Positions 34,358 through 42,423 of a stretch of DNA of 64,000 nucleotides are shown piece by piece. Position 1 is the stretch's first letter. Every line of letters starts with the position of its first letter. The stretch is from NCBI GenBank assembly GCA_027658995.1, contig JAQDQK010000008.1:1-64000 (forward strand). Reading direction: 5' to 3'. The notes beneath the pieces were generated by a model, which worked only from the letters and a program-made list of their open reading frames with translations, was not told the origin of the DNA and searched no databases. Position numbers and translations under genes: made by a program. The stretch is from Propionibacteriaceae bacterium AM104-82 (GTDB taxonomy: Bacteria > Actinomycetota > Actinomycetes > Propionibacteriales > Propionibacteriaceae).

Positions 34358-35044
34358 TCACATCGCAGCTGGCTCCGCGGCGTGGGACGGGGAGTCGCCG
34401 TCGTTTCGGCCCTCCGACCAGCACAGGCAGGCCCGGTTGCCCTGGGCGTCCTCCAGCACCCGGAAGGTGCCCGTCTCCCACGCGATCCGGCCGCCCGCGG
34501 CGAGCGCCGCCTCGGTGCGCGGCTCGATGGCCTCGGGCGGGATGGTGATGTCGAGGTGGAAGCGCTGGTGCGGGGTCTCGTGCGGCTCGCTGTCCTGGAA
34601 CCAGAGGTCGGGGCAGCGGCCGAGCGGGTCGACGACCGTGTCGTCGACGTAGTTGTCCGGGTCCCCGGTCAGGACGACGGACCAGAACTCGCCGATGGCG
34701 GCCTGGTCGGGAGTGTCGAGCGCCAGTTCGACGGCCTGCGTCGAAGCGGGGTCGGCGAGAACGCCCCGCTCCTCGGCGAGGGCCGAGATGACGCGGGCGA
34801 GGTCGACGTCCTTGTCCGTCACCCCGCCCTCGTCGTGCGTGGTCAACAGGACGGCCACGCTGGGGTAGGTGAGGGTGACGTCCGGGTGATGCCCCGCCTG
34901 GTCCGCGGCCCGCGCGATGGCCGCGACAAGTTCGGCGCCCGTCTCGAAGTCGACGGTCAGGAAGCGCGCGGACAGGTGATGCAGCAGGGTGCGCCAGTCG
35001 TTGAGACCGGCATCGAGAATCTGGGGATTGGTGAGCCTAGTCAT
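34358..35044 (-). CDS. Pterin carbinolamine dehydratase-like / VOC fusion protein
   Basis: A 228-residue two-domain protein. Residues ~20-95 match 4a-hydroxytetrahydrobiopterin dehydratase (PCD): a helix, AGHHPDVTLTYPSVAVLLTT with the catalytic His-His-Pro, then GVTDKDVDLARVISALA. Residues ~115-220 form a glyoxalase/VOC-like half (FWSVVLTGDPDNY, HQRFHLDITIPPEAIEPRT, ETGTFRVLEDAQGNRACLCW). The combination suggests a pterin- or ring-ligand-binding enzyme rather than classic pterin recycling. No aromatic amino acid hydroxylase is in the window. CAGGGT ends 6 nt before the ATG on the minus strand. Confidence 0.85.
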   Translation of the reverse strand: MTRLTNPQILDAGLNDWRTLLHHLSARFLTVDFETGAELVAAIARAADQAGHHPDVTLTYPSVAVLLTTHDEGGVTDKDVDLARVISALAEERGVLADPASTQAVELALDTPDQAAIGEFWSVVLTGDPDNYVDDTVVDPLGRCPDLWFQDSEPHETPHQRFHLDITIPPEAIEPRTEAALAAGGRIAWETGTFRVLEDAQGNRACLCWSEGRNDGDSPSHAAEPAAM

Positions 35045-35193
35045 ACCTCAACCCTGCAACGAATCCGCTCGTCGGACCTGGATTCCGCGGAATCCGGGCC
35101 GACGGCGCCGCTGGGCGGTCGATGCGCGCACGTGCGAAGACCTCCGCGTCCGTGGCGTGCTTCGCCGGTCGCCGCGGCGCGCCGGACGGCGGA

Positions 35194-36261
35194 TCAGAGC
35201 AGGGCGTCGGCGAGGAGTTGCAGGCCGTGCAGCTTGGCGGGCCACGAGTCCGAGGGTTCGCCGGGGCGGGCGCCCTGCACCGGGTGGACCATGATCTCGT
35301 CGACGTCGAACTCGGCGGCCGTGTCGCGCAGTTGCTCCGCGACCTGGGCGGCGTCTCCGATGGCCCAGGTGTGCAGCGCTGGCGCGACGACCTCGCGGAG
35401 TTCGTCGGTGAGGACCGAGCGGACGTCGTCGCCGACCAGCCTCGCTCGGGAGAGCCCGCCGCCGGAGCGCAGGCTCGCCATCGAGTGAATGTGTGGCTCG
35501 GCCAGTTCCCAGGCCTGGTCGGCCGTGTCGGCGACCGAGACGTTGACCGTCACGAAGGTGCGCGGCTTGGAGCCGTTGTCGGTCGGCGTGAAGTTACTGC
35601 GGTACAACTCGAGCGCCCGCTCGGTGCCACGGCCGGAGAAGTGGTGCGCGAACACGTACGGGAGGCCGAGGGAGGCCGCCAATTCTGCGGAATAGTCGCT
35701 CGATCCGAGCAGCCACACCTCGGGCCGGGCGGCGAGATCGGGCGCCGGGCGAAGCGTGTAGGTCTGGCCGTGTCGCAGCAGCACCTCGGCACCTCCTGGG
35801 CTCAGCAGCGTCAGGATGTCCATCACGTTCTGCGGGAACTCGGCGACGGGGTCCAGCGGGCGCCCGTTGGCGTCGACGTAGCTGCCCGCGCCGAGGTGAC
35901 CGCGGATGGCGGCCGACGTGACGGGGTCGGTGCCGGGCGCGCGCCCGATGCCGAGGTCGATCCGGTCGCCGTAGACGTTGCACAGCAGCGCGAACTGTTC
36001 CGCTACCGCCAGCGGCGAGTGGTTCGGCAGCATCACTCCGCCGGAGCCGAGGCGGATCCGCTCGGTGTCCGCACCGAGGTACATCAGCTCGACGGCGGGC
36101 GAGGTCGAAGCGACCGACTCCGTGTTGTGGTGCTCCGCGACCCAGTAGCGGGTGTAGCCGAGCCGGTCGGCCAACTCGACCATCGCCTTGCTGGCCTTGA
36201 GGGAGTCCCGGGCACTCTGCCCGGTTCGCACGTTGATGAGGTCAAGGACTGAGAGGCGCAT
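35194..36261 (-). CDS. LLM-class flavin-dependent oxidoreductase
   Basis: A 355-residue bacterial-luciferase-like monooxygenase (MsnO8-like subgroup). It contains RLSVLDLINVRTGQS, YTRYWVAEHHNTESVASTSP, the GSGGVMLPNHSPLAVAEQF loop and RIDLGIGRAPGTDP, all typical of this TIM-barrel family that uses FMNH2. The frame opens at 36429, but the extra residues are repeat-derived. TACCGT on the minus strand ends 6 nt before the ATG at 36261, supporting that start and a leaderless mRNA. Substrate is unknown. Confidence 0.9.
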   Translation of the reverse strand: MRLSVLDLINVRTGQSARDSLKASKAMVELADRLGYTRYWVAEHHNTESVASTSPAVELMYLGADTERIRLGSGGVMLPNHSPLAVAEQFALLCNVYGDRIDLGIGRAPGTDPVTSAAIRGHLGAGSYVDANGRPLDPVAEFPQNVMDILTLLSPGGAEVLLRHGQTYTLRPAPDLAARPEVWLLGSSDYSAELAASLGLPYVFAHHFSGRGTERALELYRSNFTPTDNGSKPRTFVTVNVSVADTADQAWELAEPHIHSMASLRSGGGLSRARLVGDDVRSVLTDELREVVAPALHTWAIGDAAQVAEQLRDTAAEFDVDEIMVHPVQGARPGEPSDSWPAKLHGLQLLADALL

Positions 36262-36545
36262 GCTGCCACGGTAGTCGCGCCCGACGAGGGCCACGCCGGT
36301 TGAGCCATGAAGGACGCGCCACGCTGGTTGAGCCATGAAGGACGCGCCAGCGGACTTCATCGGTCGAAACCCCCGCGACCCCGAGCGCCAACCCGACTCC
36401 CAGCACCGGGCGCCAGAAGGTTTCGACACAGCAGCAGCGACTGCGTCGCAGCGGCTGGCTCAACCAACGGAGGTGACTACGTCGCAGCGGCTGGCTCAAC
36501 CAACGGAGATGACTCCGCCGCCGCGGCTGGCTCACCAGCGGGCAC
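36262..36545. repeat. Structured intergenic repeats between LLM and FMN reductase genes
   Basis: No gene is visible. A reverse-orientation hairpin element lies at 36326-36371 (GGTTGAGCC to GGTCGAAACC), with a truncated copy just before it. A forward element at 36419-36465 has CAGC paired with GCTG and GCGAC with GTCGC. Two further partial copies of its 3' half (GTCGCAGCGGCTGGCTCAAC and a variant) follow in tandem to about 36540. The FMN reductase promoter begins about 25 bp later. Confidence 0.8.
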
Positions 36546-36570
36546 CTTGACACTCCCGCGACTCCACGAA

Positions 36571-36599
36571 TTGGTCATGGTTTAGAGTTCAACTATTAT
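36571..36599 (+). promoter_or_regulatory. Promoter of the FMN reductase gene
   Basis: TTGGTC at 36571-36576 and TATTAT at 36594-36599 are separated by 17 nt, within an AT-rich patch that contrasts with the surrounding sequence. An AGAAGGA ribosome site at 36622-36628 precedes the ATG at 36637. Compared with its leaderless neighbours, this looks like a strong, conventional promoter. Confidence 0.65.
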
Positions 36600-36636
36600 C
36601 GAAGGGTAAGCGACAAGCGTCAGAAGGACATTTTCT

Positions 36637-37185
36637 ATGAAGATCGGCATCGTGCTCGGTTCCATCCGCGACCACCGCAAGGGCGAGTCCGTCGCCAAGT
36701 GGGTGCTCGACGTCGCGTCGAAGCGCACCGACGCGACCTACGAAATCGTCGACATTTCCCAGTTCGACCTCCCCCTGCTGAGCGACGAGGTCCTCCCCGC
36801 CATGCGGCACAAGTCCTACGACGACCCGCGCGTCCAGGCCTTCTCCGACGCGATGGACGCCTGCGACGGTTTCATCTTCGTTACCCCCGAGTACAACCAC
36901 GGCATCCCGGGCGCCTTCAAGAACGCGATCGACCTGCTCGGCTCCGAGCTCAACGGCAAGCCGGTCGCCTTCGTCTCCTACGGTGCCGCCATGGGCATCC
37001 GCGCCGTCGAGCAGTGGCGTCAGATCGTGGCGAACTTCAACATGTTCGACATCCGCCCCCAGATCACCTTCGGCATCTTCACCGACTTCGACGGCTCGAC
37101 GCTGACCCCGGGCGAGCGCTCCGGCAAGGATCTCGACGGCCTGCTCGACGTCCTCGTCCCGATCGCGGCAAAGCTCGCCGCCTGA
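36637..37185 (+). CDS. NAD(P)H-dependent FMN reductase
   Basis: A 182-residue flavodoxin-fold protein of the NADPH-dependent FMN reductase/azoreductase-like family. The FMN phosphate loop is GSIRDHRKGESVAKWV, followed by PEYNHGIPGAFKNAIDLLGS, the family signature, and FVSYGAAMGIRAVEQ. Length is typical. It could supply reduced flavin to the neighbouring LLM oxidoreductase, which is divergently oriented; that is inference. A hairpin follows the stop. Confidence 0.9.
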   Translation: MKIGIVLGSIRDHRKGESVAKWVLDVASKRTDATYEIVDISQFDLPLLSDEVLPAMRHKSYDDPRVQAFSDAMDACDGFIFVTPEYNHGIPGAFKNAIDLLGSELNGKPVAFVSYGAAMGIRAVEQWRQIVANFNMFDIRPQITFGIFTDFDGSTLTPGERSGKDLDGLLDVLVPIAAKLAA

Positions 37186-37199
37186 TCACACCCCACCAG

Positions 37200-37228
37200 A
37201 TGCCCCGTCGCGACCCGCGGCGGGGCAT
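37200..37228 (+). terminator. Hairpin terminator after the FMN reductase gene
   Basis: ATGCCCCGTCGCG pairs with CGCGGCGGGGCAT around a 3-nt loop, with one T-G wobble in 13 pairs. Only a short T-rich tail follows. It sits 14 bp past the stop codon and well before pta. Confidence 0.75.
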
Positions 37229-37296
37229 TTGCTCAATCTCTTCCCCCAGCCAGTCACGAGGAATGTTCCCGAGGCGAAGCAAGGTAAGGTGGCCGC

Positions 37297-39354
37297 GTGA
37301 CCAAGAGTGTGTTCATTGCCTCATCGGAGCGGCAAGTCAGCAAGTCCTCCATCGCGCTGGGCGTGATTGACCTGTTCGCCCGCCAGGTGCGGTCGGTCGG
37401 CGTCTTCCGCCCCCTCGTCGCCTCCACGGAGAGCGACCCCGTGACCGAGGCGATGCTCTCGCAGAAGGGCGTCAACCAGTCCTTCGAGTCGGCCGTCGGG
37501 GTCTCCTACCCCGAGTACGCCGACGACCCAGACAAGGCCATCGACAAGATCGTCGCCAAGTACAACGCGCTGGCCGAGAGCCGTGACGCGGTCGTCATCC
37601 TCGGCTCCGACTACGAGGACATCGACACCTCCTCCGAGTTGGCCCACAACGCCACCATCGCCGCGAACCTCAACTCGCCCATGGTGTTCGTCTGCCGCGC
37701 GGAGGGACGCTCCATCGAGCAGGTCCGCCGCCTCACGGAGGCCGCGATCGAGTCGCTCGAGCAGCAGCACAACACCGTGATCGGCATCGTCGCGACCCAC
37801 ACCGACCCCGAAGAGGTCGGCGACCTGAAGGCCGCGCTCTCGACGCTCGGCGAGGTCGCCGTCTCGGTCCTCCCGTTCAACGCGGTGCTGCGCGCCCCTT
37901 CGGTCGGCGAGCAGTTCGACGCCGTCGGCGCGACCCAGTGGCTCGGCCAGGACGACTTCCGCAGGCACGAGTCGCTCCACACGCTCGTGGCTGGCATGAC
38001 GCTGCCGAACCTGCTGACGCGGCTGCGTCGCGAGGCGACGGTCATCGTCCCGGCCGACCGCCTCGACCTCCTGCCCGGGCTCCTGATGGCCCACCGCTCC
38101 CCCGACTACGGCCCGCTCGCCGCGCTGGTCCTGACGGGCGGCTTCGAGATCCCGACCTCGGTGTCGAAGCTCTTCGCCGATTCCTCCATCGACCTGCCGA
38201 TCGCCGTGACGGAGCGCGACACGTTCCCGACGGCCGTCGCACTGCAGGCCGTGCGTGGCACCTCGACGAGTTCCGCGCGCAAGATGGCCGAGTCCAGAAC
38301 GCTGTTCTCGCAGTATGTGGACGAGGACGCGCTGCTGAAGGCGATCGATCTGCCGCGCACCGAGAACCGCACGCCGACGATGTTCGAGTACCAGATCATG
38401 CAGCAGGCGCGCGCCAACCGGCAGCGCATCGTGCTCCCTGAGGCGACCGACGACCGGATCCTGGAGGCCGCCTCGGTGTGCCTGCAGCGCTCCGTCGCCG
38501 ACCTGATCCTGCTGGGCGACCACGCCAAGATCAGCCAGCGCGCCACCGAACTGGGCCTCAACCTCAGCGAGGCGACCGTCGTCAACCCGCACGACCCCGA
38601 GCTGATCGAGACCTTCGCCGCCGAGTACGCACGGCTCCGCGCCCACAAGCACGTGACGCTGGAGCAGGCCCGCGACAAACTCAAGGACCTGTCCTACTTC
38701 GGCACCATGATGGTCCACCTCGACATGGCAGACGGCATGGTCTCCGGCGCGATCAACACCACCGCCAACACCATCCGCCCCTCGCTCGAGTTCATCAAGA
38801 CGGTCCCCGGCGTCAGCGTCGTGTCCGGCTCGTTCCTGATGTGCATGAGCAACCGCGTGCTCGTCTACGCCGACTGCGCCGTCAACCCCGATCCCGACCC
38901 GTCGCAGTTGGCCGACGTCGCCATCTCCTCGGCCAAGACCGCCGTCGACTTCGGCATCGAGCCCCGCATCGCGATGCTGTCCTACTCGACGGGCGACTCC
39001 GGAGCCGGCGCCGACGTGGACAAGGTCCGTGAGGCGACCCGCATCGTCCGCGAGCGTGCCCCCGAACTGAAGGTCGAGGGGCCGATCCAGTTCGACGCCG
39101 CCGTCGACGAGGTCGTCGCGCAGAAGAAGATGCCGAACTCCGAGGTCGCAGGCAAGGCGACGGTGTTCATCTTCCCCGACCTGAACACGGGCAACAACAC
39201 GTACAAGGCCGTGCAGCGCACCTCGGGTGCCGTCGCTATCGGCCCCGTCCTGCAGGGCCTGCGTCGCCCGGTCAACGACCTGTCGCGCGGCGCCCTCGTC
39301 GACGACATCGTCTCGACCATCACCATCACGGCCATCCAGGCCCAGTCGGTCTAA
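37297..39354 (+). CDS. pta: Phosphate acetyltransferase (long form)
   Basis: A 685-residue long-form Pta interconverting acetyl-CoA plus phosphate and acetyl phosphate plus CoA. The N-terminal BioD/DRTGG-type regulatory region covers about residues 1-330 (SVFIASSERQVSKSSIALGV at the start). The catalytic PTA_PTB domain is C-terminal (RIVLPEATDDRILEAA, MADGMVSGAINTTANTIRP, SYSTGDSGAGADV, ATVFIFPDLNTGNNTYK). TAAGGT at 37285-37290 ends 6 nt before the GTG start (leaderless). ackA follows by 79 nt, so the two form the acetate/ATP pathway. Confidence 0.95.
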   Translation: MTKSVFIASSERQVSKSSIALGVIDLFARQVRSVGVFRPLVASTESDPVTEAMLSQKGVNQSFESAVGVSYPEYADDPDKAIDKIVAKYNALAESRDAVVILGSDYEDIDTSSELAHNATIAANLNSPMVFVCRAEGRSIEQVRRLTEAAIESLEQQHNTVIGIVATHTDPEEVGDLKAALSTLGEVAVSVLPFNAVLRAPSVGEQFDAVGATQWLGQDDFRRHESLHTLVAGMTLPNLLTRLRREATVIVPADRLDLLPGLLMAHRSPDYGPLAALVLTGGFEIPTSVSKLFADSSIDLPIAVTERDTFPTAVALQAVRGTSTSSARKMAESRTLFSQYVDEDALLKAIDLPRTENRTPTMFEYQIMQQARANRQRIVLPEATDDRILEAASVCLQRSVADLILLGDHAKISQRATELGLNLSEATVVNPHDPELIETFAAEYARLRAHKHVTLEQARDKLKDLSYFGTMMVHLDMADGMVSGAINTTANTIRPSLEFIKTVPGVSVVSGSFLMCMSNRVLVYADCAVNPDPDPSQLADVAISSAKTAVDFGIEPRIAMLSYSTGDSGAGADVDKVREATRIVRERAPELKVEGPIQFDAAVDEVVAQKKMPNSEVAGKATVFIFPDLNTGNNTYKAVQRTSGAVAIGPVLQGLRRPVNDLSRGALVDDIVSTITITAIQAQSV

Positions 39355-39433
39355 GGAACAGTTTCGCCCCGCAGCAAGCGGGGCACTCCGCCCGGCAGGG
39401 GCGGCGAATCAACTCAATCGAACAGGAATGCCC

Positions 39434-40624
39434 ATGTCGCAGCCGATCCTCCTCCTCAACTGTGGATCGTCGTCGATCAAGTACCAGTTGCTTGACCCCG
39501 CCCAGCCCGGCCCTCAGGCGGTGGGAATCGTGCAGCGCATCGGGCAGGACATGTCCACCATCGACCACGAGGTCGGCGACTCCGAGTACCACGAGGACGT
39601 CCGCTTCGACGACCACACCGAGGCGGTCGCCGCGGTGGTGCGGATGTTCGAGGACCACGGACCGAGCCTCGCCGACGTCGTCGCCGTCGGTCACCGCACC
39701 GTGCATGGCGGCTCGGCCTTCGTCGAGTCGACCCTGATCGACGACGCGGTGGTCGCAAAACTCGAGGAACTCTCCGACCTTGCGCCGCTGCACAACCCGC
39801 CCGGCATCGCAGGCATCCGCGCCGCGCAGGCGGTGCTGCCGGACGTGCCCCACGTTGCGATCTTCGACACCGCGTTCTTCTCGACGCTGCCCGCCGAGGC
39901 CTACACCTACGCGATCGACGCCGACCTGACCGCCAAGTACGGCATCCGCAAGTACGGCTTCCACGGCACCTCGCACTCCTACGTGTCGAAGAAGGCCGCA
40001 GAGTACCTCGACCGCCCGCTCGGCGAACTGAAGACCATCGTGTGCCACCTCGGCAACGGCGCGTCGATCTCCGCCGTCGACGGTGGCATCGCGGTCGACA
40101 CGTCGATGGGCCTGACGCCGCTGCAGGGCCTCGTGATGGGCACCCGCTCCGGTGACGTCGACCCCGGCCTGCCGAAGTACCTCAACCGCGCCGCAGGGAT
40201 GTCGGTCGACGATGTCGACGCGATGCTCAACAAGGCCTCCGGCATGGGCGGCATGTGCGGCTACACCGACATGCGCGACATCAAGTCCCAGATCGAGGCG
40301 GGCAACGAGCAGGCCCAACTGGCCCTTGACGTCTACGTGCACCGCCTCGTCGGCTACATCGGCTCCTACATCGCGATCCTGGGCGGCGTCGACGCGCTCG
40401 TGTTCACCGCTGGCGTCGGCGAGAACGCCGACCACGTCCGCGGCCCGGTGATCCGCCGCCTCAAGGGACTCGGCTTCGACCTGGACGAGTCGGCCAACCT
40501 GGTGCGTTCCAAGCAGCCCCGCGAAATCTCGACGCCCGAGTCGCAGGTCCGCGTCCTGGTGATCCCCACCAATGAGGAACTGGCGATGGCCGAGGAGACC
40601 CTCGAGGTCATCGGCAAGCTCTGA
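39434..40624 (+). CDS. ackA: Acetate kinase
   Basis: A 396-residue acetate kinase that makes ATP and acetate from acetyl phosphate. Motifs are ILLLNCGSSSIKYQLL, GHRTVHGG, FDTAFFSTLPAEAYTYAI, GFHGTSHSYVSKKA, CHLGNGASISAV, TSMGLTPLQGLVMGTRSGD and FTAGVGENADHVR. ATG at 39434 is chosen over 39428 because of the AGGA spacing. It sits downstream of pta in the usual order and ends at a strong 15-bp hairpin. Confidence 0.96.
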   Translation: MSQPILLLNCGSSSIKYQLLDPAQPGPQAVGIVQRIGQDMSTIDHEVGDSEYHEDVRFDDHTEAVAAVVRMFEDHGPSLADVVAVGHRTVHGGSAFVESTLIDDAVVAKLEELSDLAPLHNPPGIAGIRAAQAVLPDVPHVAIFDTAFFSTLPAEAYTYAIDADLTAKYGIRKYGFHGTSHSYVSKKAAEYLDRPLGELKTIVCHLGNGASISAVDGGIAVDTSMGLTPLQGLVMGTRSGDVDPGLPKYLNRAAGMSVDDVDAMLNKASGMGGMCGYTDMRDIKSQIEAGNEQAQLALDVYVHRLVGYIGSYIAILGGVDALVFTAGVGENADHVRGPVIRRLKGLGFDLDESANLVRSKQPREISTPESQVRVLVIPTNEELAMAEETLEVIGKL

Positions 40625-40637
40625 CGGGGACAGATGT

Positions 40638-40675
40638 GGGACGGGCCCGGCGGCCGAGGTCGCCGGGCCCGTCCC
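40638..40675 (+). terminator. Strong hairpin terminator after ackA
   Basis: A perfect 15-bp stem, GGGACGGGCCCGGCG with CGCCGGGCCCGTCCC, closes an 8-nt loop 14 bp after the ackA stop. No T-run follows, as is common for GC-rich actinobacterial terminators. Confidence 0.8.
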
Positions 40676-40841
40676 ATGCCCGGGCTAGATGCCGCCTTCG
40701 GGCCGCTCAGGGCCATCGAGCGGACCCCTTGTCGGCCCCTCACAATCGCTCAACCTCCGGCTTGTTCAACCCCAACAATCGACGGTGTCGAGACGATGGC
40801 CGCTTGGGTCAGCCTCGCCGCGGTGGCGTACCTTAGACATC

Positions 40842-41618
40842 ATGGCTTCAGCTTTGATCACGGGTGGCACGTCGGGCATCGGTCTAGCGTTCGCGCGGGA
40901 ACTGGCCGCCCGGGGCACCGACCTGATCCTGGTGGCCCGTGACGAGGACCGACTCAAGGGCGTCGCCGCCGAACTCGGCGAGGTGCACGGCATCGATGTC
41001 GAGGTCCTCCCCGCCGATCTGTCCGACCGGGACGACACGCTGCGCGTCGCCGCGCGACTCGAGGACCACACCCGCCCGGTCGACTGGCTCATCAACAACG
41101 CGGGCTTCGGGCTGCACTCGACTGTGCTCGATCCTGACGACATCGACCTGCACGCCAAGGCGCTCGACGTCATGTGCCTTGCCATGCTGATCCTCGGCGG
41201 CGCCGCGGGGCGCGCCATGCGCGGACGCGGCCACGGGCACATCGTCAACGTCGCGTCGTCGTCGGCTTCGATCTTCACAGGCAACTACTCGGCCATCAAG
41301 GCGTGGGCCCGCACCTACTCGACGGCACTCGCGCTCGAACTGCACGGCACCGGGGTGAAGGTCACCGGCCTGCTGCCCGGCTGGGTGCGCACCGAGTTCC
41401 ACGGCCGCGCGGGCATCAACGCGAGCAAGCTTCCCGGGATCGTCTGGATCGACCCGGACAAGCTGGTCCGCAAGGCCCTCGAGGACGCCGAGAAGGGCAA
41501 GATCGAGTCCATTCCCGACTGGAAGTGGCGCGCCGCCATGTTCGTGGCCGACCACGGCCCCCGCGGCATCACCCGCCTCGTGTCACGGATGCTGACGGCA
41601 TCCAGGAAGAAGCACTGA
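40842..41618 (+). CDS. Short-chain dehydrogenase/reductase (candidate acyl/alkyl-DHAP reductase)
   Basis: A 258-residue classical SDR. The nucleotide-binding loop is LITGGTSGIGLAFARELA, followed by INNAGFG, the active-site Ser (IVNVASSSAS) and YSAIKAW (Tyr/Lys near residues 149/153). LLPGWVRTEFHGRAG follows. The C-terminus KWRAAMFVADHGPRGITRL resembles membrane-associated, lipid-acting SDRs. TACCTT at 40829-40834 ends 7 nt before the ATG. It is first in a tight three-gene set with a PlsC-like acyltransferase and an alkyl-DHAP synthase homologue. A reductase step on acyl- or alkyl-dihydroxyacetone phosphate is inferred from context only. Confidence 0.88.
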   Translation: MASALITGGTSGIGLAFARELAARGTDLILVARDEDRLKGVAAELGEVHGIDVEVLPADLSDRDDTLRVAARLEDHTRPVDWLINNAGFGLHSTVLDPDDIDLHAKALDVMCLAMLILGGAAGRAMRGRGHGHIVNVASSSASIFTGNYSAIKAWARTYSTALALELHGTGVKVTGLLPGWVRTEFHGRAGINASKLPGIVWIDPDKLVRKALEDAEKGKIESIPDWKWRAAMFVADHGPRGITRLVSRMLTASRKKH

Positions 41619-41619
41619 G

Positions 41620-42423
41620 GTGGCGGGCGAAGTCGAACAGAGCAACTCGCGCTATACCTCCCGGCTGCAGGCGACCACCAGGTCGACCGCGCAGTTCCTG
41701 CTCCTCAAGCCCGCCCTCAACCGGCTCCTGAAGATCCACGTGCACGGCGTCGCCAACCTCGACGGCCTCGAGGGGGCGTTCGCCGTCTACGGCAACCACT
41801 CCTCGCACCTCGACGCGCCGCTGATCCTCTCGTCGATGCCGAGCAGGCTGTCGCGCTACGTCGCCACCGGCGCCGCGGGCGACTTCTTCTTCGGGAACTG
41901 GGTCAAGGCCATCTCCATGAACCTGTTCATGAACGCCTTCGCCGTCGACCGCGGCAAGGGCGGCAAGGGCCGCCGCGGCATGGCGGGGCACCTCCTCGAG
42001 GACGGCGTCCCGATCCTCCTCTTCCCGGAGGGCACGCGCTCCCGCACCGGCGCGATGGGTCCGTTCATCCCTGGTGTCGCCTCGCTGTGCGTCTCCCGCG
42101 GCGTGCCGGCCCTCCCCGTCGCGCTGGTCGGCGCCTACGAGGCGTGGCCGTCGAACCAGAAGCACCTGCCGAAGGGCCGGCCCGAGGTGCACGTCGTCTG
42201 CGGACGCCCCATGACGCCCTATCCGGGTGAGATCGCCCTGGAGTTCAACGAGCGGATGCGTCGCCAACTGCTGGAACTCCATGACTCGACGGCCCGCGCA
42301 TACGGTAAGAAGACGCTAGCCGAGTATGAACGAAACCTCGCCTTGAAGAAGGCCGAGCAGACAGAGATTGCTTCCCTGGCAGAGGACGCCAAGGAGCAGG
42401 CCGACAAGCAGGAGGACCGATGA
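41620..42423 (+). CDS. PlsC-like lysophospholipid/glycerophosphate acyltransferase
   Basis: A 267-residue 1-acyl-sn-glycerol-3-phosphate acyltransferase-type protein. Motif I is VYGNHSSHLDAPL (NH-x4-D catalytic pair), motif III is ILLFPEGTRSRTG and motif IV is VPALPVALVG. A charged helical tail of about 50 residues follows (KKAEQTEIASLAEDAKEQAD). The GTG start lies 1 nt after the SDR stop, and the stop overlaps the AGPS-like ATG. In peroxisomes a DHAP acyltransferase precedes AGPS; here this protein is the obvious candidate for that step, but it could equally act on lysophosphatidate. Confidence 0.9.
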   Translation: MAGEVEQSNSRYTSRLQATTRSTAQFLLLKPALNRLLKIHVHGVANLDGLEGAFAVYGNHSSHLDAPLILSSMPSRLSRYVATGAAGDFFFGNWVKAISMNLFMNAFAVDRGKGGKGRRGMAGHLLEDGVPILLFPEGTRSRTGAMGPFIPGVASLCVSRGVPALPVALVGAYEAWPSNQKHLPKGRPEVHVVCGRPMTPYPGEIALEFNERMRRQLLELHDSTARAYGKKTLAEYERNLALKKAEQTEIASLAEDAKEQADKQEDR

